Source: Bacteroidales bacterium
Lineage (GTDB): Bacteria; Bacteroidota; Bacteroidia; Bacteroidales; UBA932
Reading direction: 5' to 3'
Length of the DNA: 10,706 nucleotides
Assembly: GCA_017555445.1 (NCBI GenBank)
Contig: JAFZGK010000072.1
Span: 1 to 10,706, forward strand
In this document: positions 6,444 to 10,706 of the stretch, piece after piece
Layout: each line of letters begins with the position of its first letter
Numbering within the stretch: position 1 is the stretch's first letter
The notes under the pieces: model-generated
Told to the model about the DNA's origin: nothing
What the model saw: only the letters and a program-made list of their open reading frames with translations
Database searches by the model: none
Translations under genes and position numbers: made by a program

Positions 6444-7179
6444 AAAATGCGTAGAATCTGTTATAATCAATGCCTGACATATCATAGGTGATTTCATCCA
6501 GCTCTTTTCCGTCATTGTCAAAAATGGTGATTATCAGACTTCCTGCAGTTGTTACTATCGACTCCGCCACAGCATCTGACGAGCTTGACACTTTTCTTGT
6601 CACAGGACCGGCAGACTTGTACTGCACAGTTCTTCCCTGATCGGATTCAAACCAGCCTTCCACCTCGAATTTCCAGCTGAAATATGCGGAATCGTCAGCA
6701 GCATTGTCAATCAGTATCTTGGTCTGAGGAGAGTTCTTGACATCTGTCTCGAATATGAAATCGTGACCTGCTTCATCAGGATTGTTATAAAGTCTATAAC
6801 TTCTAGGAGTGTAGTTGTACACTCCATATTCAGTCTGGAACAGCCACTCCGCACCATCCTCATAAATCGACTTTCCGTCTGTGCTGACCTTAAGATCATG
6901 AAATCTTTCCATCGTGTAGACACTCTCAGATACCTTTACCATGGAATTGAAGATATGTGTCAGTTCAACCTTCTCCTCAGCGCTCATGTCTTCGTAATCC
7001 TGAATAAGCAGAACCGTCTCAAACACTGACATAGGGAACAGGATCTTGTCTTCTACAACTTCAGATGCAAAGTGTTGCAAAGCTTTTTCTGAATATGACG
7101 GACTATCAGCCGACTCTACTATGCAAGAACATAAAGCAAAGAGGCTCAATGCATAAACTATATATTTTTTCATGGTCAT
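6442..7179 (-). CDS. Predicted lipoprotein 1 of the barrel-lipoprotein cluster, function unknown
   Basis: A 245-residue protein I do not recognise. It has a lipoprotein signal with LCSC; the acylated Cys is residue 17 if the second ATG (7173, MKKYIV) is used, or 19 from the first (MTMKK). Neither start has a Shine-Dalgarno site. After the anchor, about residues 30-105 look helical and charged (SEKALQHFASEVVEDK, MSAEEKVELTHIFNSMV). The second half is beta-like with many aromatic and acidic residues and ends RFYAF. It begins 7 bases after barrel B and is followed 12 bases later by barrel A, so all four genes are surely co-transcribed. A role as a partner or plug of the adjacent barrel is inference from gene order only. 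Confidence 0.8.
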   Translation of the reverse strand: MTMKKYIVYALSLFALCSCIVESADSPSYSEKALQHFASEVVEDKILFPMSVFETVLLIQDYEDMSAEEKVELTHIFNSMVKVSESVYTMERFHDLKVSTDGKSIYEDGAEWLFQTEYGVYNYTPRSYRLYNNPDEAGHDFIFETDVKNSPQTKILIDNAADDSAYFSWKFEVEGWFESDQGRTVQYKSAGPVTRKVSSSSDAVAESIVTTAGSLIITIFDNDGKELDEITYDMSGIDYNRFYAF

Positions 7180-7186
7180 CTTTGTT

Positions 7187-7798
7187 TTAGAATCTGAAAC
7201 CTGCGCCGATATTGGCTCCTATATATAAAGTTCCAAGACCGAATTCGGCGAAGCCGTATACCTTGCGACCGAAGGTGAAACCGACAGGTACAAGCTGAAA
7301 GGTCGGGTAGATATAGGCCTCATCATCAAAGAAACCTGCCATTATGCCCAGTCCTGCAGAACCATACATGCTGAATGCCTCTCTGCTTACATACTTGAAT
7401 CTTGCTGTTGGCATTATAGTAAGACCGAAGCCGACATCTGCACCTTTTCTTGTCCCGTCATATTGATAGACGTTGTTCCATGCTGTCGAAAGATAGGCTC
7501 CTACAGCAAATGTGAAATGCTTTCTGTAATTGATGCTGTATTCAGCTGACAGGAGACCGATCATGCGACGTGTGCCTTCATAGTCTTTATATAGTCTGTC
7601 CGGGTTGATATAGCTGAAAGCAGGATCGATCATGTAATCGTTCATGCCGTCGCTATAAAGCAGCATGTCCATCAGAGGTAACCCGGCCGCTCCGAACCTC
7701 CATTCGTGCCTGTAAGGAATCTCATCCTGATTCTGCGCAGCCAGTCCGAGCGGACAAAGCATGAGGGCGCAAAGGATGATTGTCAGTCTTTTAGTCAT
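7187..7798 (-). CDS. Short outer-membrane beta-barrel protein B, paralogue of barrel A
   Basis: A 203-residue exported barrel protein. The signal peptide (MTKRL plus a hydrophobic core) is probably cleaved after GLAA at residue 21. The mature protein starts with EIPYRHEWRFG, matching DVPYRYEVRLG of barrel A, and ends GAGFRF with the terminal Phe typical of barrels. A gapless match also covers the block from YEGTRRM to NNVY (YDGTTYM to KDVY in A). The open frame extends to a Met at 7852, but the added 18 residues are not a signal peptide and run into the hairpin at 7831-7861, so I use the ATG at 7798. It is the first gene of the cluster. I see no TAnnTTTG box in front, so transcription may come partly from the acyl-CoA ligase gene upstream. 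Function unknown. Confidence 0.82.
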   Translation of the reverse strand: MTKRLTIILCALMLCPLGLAAQNQDEIPYRHEWRFGAAGLPLMDMLLYSDGMNDYMIDPAFSYINPDRLYKDYEGTRRMIGLLSAEYSINYRKHFTFAVGAYLSTAWNNVYQYDGTRKGADVGFGLTIMPTARFKYVSREAFSMYGSAGLGIMAGFFDDEAYIYPTFQLVPVGFTFGRKVYGFAEFGLGTLYIGANIGAGFRF

Positions 7799-7830
7799 AG
7801 TGTCATTTTGAAGTCCAGCATATAGATGCA

Positions 7831-7861
7831 CAAAGGGCCATGCATGTTGCACGGCCCTTTG
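7831..7861 (-). terminator. Long hairpin between the acyl-CoA ligase and the barrel cluster
   Basis: A 9-bp perfect stem CAAAGGGCC / GGCCCTTTG continues, after one mismatch, as TGCA / TGCA around a 3-base loop. It lies 19 bases past the ligase stop codon. There is no T run on the minus strand after the stem, so it may act as a partial terminator, a processing site or a 3'-end stabiliser rather than a full stop. Confidence 0.6.
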
Positions 7862-7880
7862 TGAAATATTTCAGGATTCA

Positions 7881-9515
7881 TTAATTGTACATGAATCTCT
7901 TGATGCTCATCTTTGGAGTCTTTACGAAAGGCTCGGTCATTACCTCAACCTTGTTGATCTTGCTGTAAGCAGGCATTGACTTGTTCACCTCAGCCTTGAG
8001 TGTCTCCATCTGTACCATCACGTCAACGCCGTCAGCCTTCATCTTCTCGCTGTCAGCATATACGAGAGCTACAAGAGTTGCACCCCTGTTGACAACAACT
8101 GACTCGATTGCGTATGGCTGGTTGTTGATCACTGCCTCGATCTCCTCCGGGTAGATGTTCTGTCCGTTTGCAGAAAGGATCATGTTCTTGCTGCGTCCCT
8201 TGATGAAGATGTTGCCCTTCTTGTCAAGAAGTCCCAGGTCGCCCGTACGCATCCAGCCGTCTTCTGTGAATGCAGCATTTGTAGCTTCCTCGTTCTTGTA
8301 GTAGCCGCTCATGATGTTGAGACCTCTTGCCTGGATCTCGCCGACCTTGTTGTATGGGTCCTCAGAGTCGATACGAACCTCTACAGTGTCGATTGCCTTG
8401 CCGCAAGACTTAGGAGCGAATTCCCACCAATCTTCATATGCCATAAGAGGAGCAGCCTCTGTCATACCGTAACCTACTGTGAAAGGAAGCTTGAATCTCT
8501 TGAACCACTTCTCTACATCAGGGTTGAGAGCTGCACCACCCATCACAATCTCACGTACGTTGCCACCGAATGCAGTAAGAAGCTTGGCGCGTACCTTGTT
8601 GAAGATCACCTTGTTGAGTCCTGGAATTGCGCAGATCACCTTCATGACAGGCTTGTTGACTGTAGGAGCAACCTTGCCCTTGAAGATCTTCTCCATCACG
8701 AGTGGAACTGTGATCACGAGATAAGGCTTGATCTCAGCCATAGCTCCAAGAAGAAGAGCAGGGGTAGGAGTCTTGCCAAGATAATATACGCATGCGTTTC
8801 CGCAGAGCGGATAGATGAGCTCGAACATCATACCGTACATATGCGCCATAGGGAGCATTGAAACGATCTTGTCGCCAGGATATGAAGGAAGTCTCTTCTG
8901 ACCGAACTCCACATTCGCGCTGATGCACTCGTAGCGGAGCATTACACCCTTAGGTGCGCTGGTTGTACCTGAAGTATAGTTGATGATTGCAAGCTCCTTG
9001 TCGTTGTCTGTAGGATATGAAACGAACTCAGGCTTGTATCCCTCTGGGTACTTCTCTGCAAAAAGAGCGTCGAGGTTGTCGTTTGCAGCCTGGATTGTCT
9101 CGTCAGCAGCATAGAGAAGCTTGAAGTCAGCTGTTGAAACCACAGCCTTGATCTTTGGCATTGCGTTGATGTCAAGCTTTGCCCAGATGTCTGAATCTGT
9201 AAAGAGAACAAGGCTCTCAGAGTGGTCCACGAGCGAGTTCACGCTGTCCGGATGGAAGTCCGCAAGAATTGGAACTACTACTGCCTCATATGTGTTTGCC
9301 GAGAAGAATCCGATACCCCATCTTGCTGAGTTCTTTGCGCAGAGGGCAACCTTGTCTCCCTTCTTGAGTCCGATTGTTTCATAGAGGAGGTGGAGCTTTG
9401 CGATGTTGGTTGCAACTTCTCCGAATGTGAAGATCTCACCTCTGTAATTACCAAGAGCTGGACTGTTCCAGTTCGCTTTCATTGACTCTTCGAGTCTGGT
9501 GAAATAGTGTTTCAT
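7881..9515 (-). CDS. AMP-forming long-chain acyl-CoA ligase family protein
   Basis: A 544-residue member of the ANL superfamily (acyl-CoA synthetases, NRPS adenylation domains, luciferases). It would activate a carboxylic acid with ATP to an acyl-adenylate and then a thioester. Motifs in order: P-loop YTSGTTSAPKG (180-190), GYGMTE (348-353), TGD with ribose-binding Asp426 (424-426), hinge region GRSKN (440-444) and NGQNIYPEEIE (450-460). No signal or membrane segment is seen. The C-terminal A10 motif is odd: in KTPKMSIKRF a Ser (536) occupies the place of the usual catalytic Lys, with lysines at 534 and 539. The closest families are long-chain fatty acid-CoA ligases of Bacteroidetes, but the acyl substrate cannot be read off. 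I start at ATG 9515; a TTG one codon upstream (9518) is less likely. Codon choice is biased, suggesting good expression. Confidence 0.9.
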   Translation of the reverse strand: MKHYFTRLEESMKANWNSPALGNYRGEIFTFGEVATNIAKLHLLYETIGLKKGDKVALCAKNSARWGIGFFSANTYEAVVVPILADFHPDSVNSLVDHSESLVLFTDSDIWAKLDINAMPKIKAVVSTADFKLLYAADETIQAANDNLDALFAEKYPEGYKPEFVSYPTDNDKELAIINYTSGTTSAPKGVMLRYECISANVEFGQKRLPSYPGDKIVSMLPMAHMYGMMFELIYPLCGNACVYYLGKTPTPALLLGAMAEIKPYLVITVPLVMEKIFKGKVAPTVNKPVMKVICAIPGLNKVIFNKVRAKLLTAFGGNVREIVMGGAALNPDVEKWFKRFKLPFTVGYGMTEAAPLMAYEDWWEFAPKSCGKAIDTVEVRIDSEDPYNKVGEIQARGLNIMSGYYKNEEATNAAFTEDGWMRTGDLGLLDKKGNIFIKGRSKNMILSANGQNIYPEEIEAVINNQPYAIESVVVNRGATLVALVYADSEKMKADGVDVMVQMETLKAEVNKSMPAYSKINKVEVMTEPFVKTPKMSIKRFMYN

Positions 9516-9578
9516 CAATATGTTTAGATTTTAGTTTGTTTGTTCTTCAGAGTGACATCTTGCAAAAAATGTCCGGTG

Positions 9579-9586
9579 CAAAAGTA
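9579..9586 (-). promoter_or_regulatory. -7 promoter box (TACTTTTG) for the acyl-CoA ligase
   Basis: The minus strand reads TACTTTTG, matching TAnnTTTG, 63 bases before the ligase ATG. The spacer region upstream of it is occupied by the palindrome at 9594-9607. TGCAAAA occurs twice on the plus strand (9561-9567 and 9577-9583), the second copy overlapping this box. Confidence 0.5.
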
Positions 9587-9593
9587 ACTAAAA

Positions 9594-9607
9594 ATGCACG
9601 CGTGCAT
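9594..9607. promoter_or_regulatory. Perfect 14-bp palindrome between divergent promoters, candidate operator
   Basis: ATGCACGCGTGCAT is identical to its reverse complement. It lies 7 bases from the ligase -7 box and 11 bases from the phosphatase -7 box, within the spacer/-33 zone of both. This is where a dimeric repressor or activator would control both genes. No regulator gene is present in the window. Confidence 0.5.
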
Positions 9608-9618
9608 ACATTAATTAT

Positions 9619-9626
9619 TATATTTG
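9619..9626 (+). promoter_or_regulatory. -7 promoter box (TATATTTG) for the HAD phosphatase gene
   Basis: TATATTTG matches TAnnTTTG and ends 53 bases before the ATG at 9680, implying a leader of about 45 bases. The -33 region upstream overlaps the palindrome at 9594-9607, and no TTTG is evident there. Confidence 0.55.
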
Positions 9627-9662
9627 TGGTGAAAGTTGAATTGATGTGGTGATATTACCGCA

Positions 9663-9681
9663 ATAAATGACATGCATTTAT
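9663..9681 (+). repeat. Short inverted repeat covering the HAD gene start codon
   Basis: ATAAATG (9663-9669) and CATTTAT (9675-9681) are exact reverse complements with a 5-base loop. The second arm includes the first two bases of the ATG at 9680. The stem is AT-rich, so RNA folding would be weak. Confidence 0.45.
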
Positions 9682-10534
9682 GAGAAAGCAACCAATTGTA
9701 GCTCTTATTTATGATTTTGACGGCACATTGTCGCCGGGCAACATGCAGGAGTTCGGATTCATCCAGGCCATCGGAAAGAAGCCGCAGGAGTTCTGGCAGG
9801 AGAGTGACGACATAGCCTCAGGTCAGGATGCAAGCAATATCCTCAGCTATATGAAGCTCATGTTCGATGAGGCACGCAAGGCAGGAATAAAGCTCCGTCG
9901 CGACGACTTCAAGAGTTTCGGAACCTCAGTTGAGCTTTTTCCGGGAGTGCTGGAGTGGTTTAAGAATGTAAATGCATATGGAAAGGAAAGGGGAGTGAAG
10001 GTTGAACATTACATCAACTCTTCTGGACTGGCAGAGATGATCGAAGGAACTGCCATAGCTAAGGAGTTCAAGCGTATATTCGCGTGTTCGTTCATATACA
10101 ATGATGAGGGAGAGGCAGTGTGGCCTGGCGTAGCAGTTGACTATACCGCAAAGACGCAGTTCCTCTTCAAGATCAACAAGGGTATCCTAAGTGTCAGAGA
10201 CAACAAGAAGGTGAACGCAAGTCAGGCCGAGGACATCAAGAGAATACCGTTCCCGCACATGATATATCTCGGTGACGGTGAGACAGACGTTCCATGCATG
10301 AAGATCGTCAAGATGTTCGGAGGCCATTCGATCGCCGTCTATAATCCTGAAAACAAGAAGAAGGTAAATGTGGCGCGCAAGCTCCTGCGCCAGCAGAGAG
10401 TCAATTTCATGACTCCTGCGGATTATACAAAAGAGAGCAGAACCTTTGAAGTGGTCTGCTCTATAATAAATAAGATCCGTGCTGATTTCGATCTTGCCCG
10501 TCTGGCGAAATACCACGCCGACAAGAAGCGATAA
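9680..10534 (+). CDS. HAD-superfamily phosphatase, phosphoserine-phosphatase-like
   Basis: A 284-residue cytoplasmic hydrolase with all four HAD signature motifs. Motif I is DFDGT, with nucleophile Asp12 and acid Asp14. Motif II is NSSG, with Ser114/Ser115. Motif III is Lys158 in TAKTQF. Motif IV is GDGETD, with Mg-binding Asp199 and Asp203. The stretch between motifs I and II (about 20-105) forms a helical cap that sets substrate choice. The residues after motif IV (from about 225) are basic. This is the pattern of the broad HAD group that includes phosphoserine phosphatase. The sequence supports dephosphorylation of a small phosphorylated metabolite but does not identify which. It is divergent from the acyl-CoA ligase across a shared control region and convergent with purT, with only 6 bases between stop codons. 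Confidence 0.87.
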   Translation: MRKQPIVALIYDFDGTLSPGNMQEFGFIQAIGKKPQEFWQESDDIASGQDASNILSYMKLMFDEARKAGIKLRRDDFKSFGTSVELFPGVLEWFKNVNAYGKERGVKVEHYINSSGLAEMIEGTAIAKEFKRIFACSFIYNDEGEAVWPGVAVDYTAKTQFLFKINKGILSVRDNKKVNASQAEDIKRIPFPHMIYLGDGETDVPCMKIVKMFGGHSIAVYNPENKKKVNVARKLLRQQRVNFMTPADYTKESRTFEVVCSIINKIRADFDLARLAKYHADKKR

Positions 10535-10540
10535 TCAGAT

Positions 10541-10706
10541 CTAATAAACCTTCACCTGAAGCTTTGCATAAGCCCTTTCCACCTTGGCGAGGGCTTTTTC
10601 TACGCTTTCATCGATGGCGAGAAGTACTCCAACGCGGCGGTGACCCGCAATTTCAGGCTTTCCGAAGATTCTGATCTGCACTCCCGGCTCAGAAAGCACT
10701 TCGTCA
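10541..10706 (-). CDS. purT: Phosphoribosylglycinamide formyltransferase 2 (formate-dependent), 3' end only
   Basis: The window holds the last 54 residues; the start lies beyond the right edge. The tail contains [20 protein letters not shown], close to the RLFGKPEIDGRRRLGVALA tail I remember for PurT, followed by [13 protein letters not shown] and an ending KLQVKVY like the family's QVKVQG. PurT is an ATP-grasp enzyme that adds formate to glycinamide ribonucleotide, the third step of purine synthesis, without folate. The ATP-grasp core is not visible here. Its 3' end carries a hairpin that acts on the opposite strand. Confidence 0.9.
   Translation of the reverse strand, partial: DEVLSEPGVQIRIFGKPEIAGHRRVGVLLAIDESVEKALAKVERAYAKLQVKVY
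10570..10599 (+). terminator. Intrinsic terminator for the HAD gene, inside the purT coding sequence
   Basis: On the plus strand a perfect 7-bp stem AAGCCCT (10570-10576) / AGGGCTT (10590-10596), with an inner CCA/TGG pairing, is followed by a run of five T at 10595-10599. It lies 36 bases past the HAD stop codon, entirely within the last codons of the convergent purT gene. Confidence 0.72.

Noticed and set aside
7799..7852. Upstream Met at 7852 as the start of barrel B
   Set aside because: The 18 extra residues are not signal-peptide-like and the codons run through the hairpin at 7831-7861. The ATG at 7798 starts a clean signal peptide.
1..10706. Mobile element, CRISPR array, tRNA or rRNA gene
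   Set aside because: No transposase or integrase motifs, no regularly spaced repeats and no recognisable RNA gene were found on either strand.

Overview
The window looks like a chromosomal segment from a gut- or rumen-type member of the Bacteroidales (phylum Bacteroidota). The evidence is protein families with Bacteroidetes character (the NAVDA form of HtpG, the small acidic DUF2795 protein, lipoproteins and short outer-membrane barrels ending in Arg-Phe), AT-rich leaders mostly lacking a Shine-Dalgarno sequence, and several copies of the Bacteroidetes -7 promoter element TAnnTTTG at plausible distances from start codons. I see no transposase, integrase, phage gene, tRNA, rRNA or CRISPR array. 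Most genes are housekeeping or cell-envelope genes.

Layout. 1-660: the 3' end of a serine esterase of the CE1/enterochelin-esterase type, closed by a strong terminator. 661-2373: two leftward genes, a long membrane-anchored PlsC-like acyltransferase and a small DUF2795 protein, each with its own promoter box. 2374-3117: rightward folE (GTP cyclohydrolase I), divergent from DUF2795 and convergent with htpG. 3118-5016: leftward htpG (bacterial Hsp90). 5058-7798: a leftward four-gene cluster ordered barrel B, lipoprotein 1, barrel A, lipoprotein 2, with gaps of 7 to 12 bases and a terminator at its end. 7881-9515: a leftward AMP-forming acyl-CoA ligase. 9516-9679: a divergent control region with two opposed promoter boxes around a perfect 14-bp palindrome. 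9680-10534: a rightward HAD phosphatase. 10541-10706: the 3' end of leftward purT, which contains the HAD gene's terminator inside its coding sequence.

The most interesting part is the four-gene cluster. The two barrels are clear paralogues, and each is followed directly by a lipoprotein whose lipid-anchor cysteine is residue 17. The simplest reading is a duplicated two-gene barrel-lipoprotein module that I cannot match to a described system. The other observations most worth checking are the palindrome between the ligase and phosphatase promoters, the missing canonical A10 lysine in the ligase, and the terminator inside purT. The acyltransferase and ligase both fit lipid metabolism but are about 6 kb apart, and nothing in the sequence ties them together.
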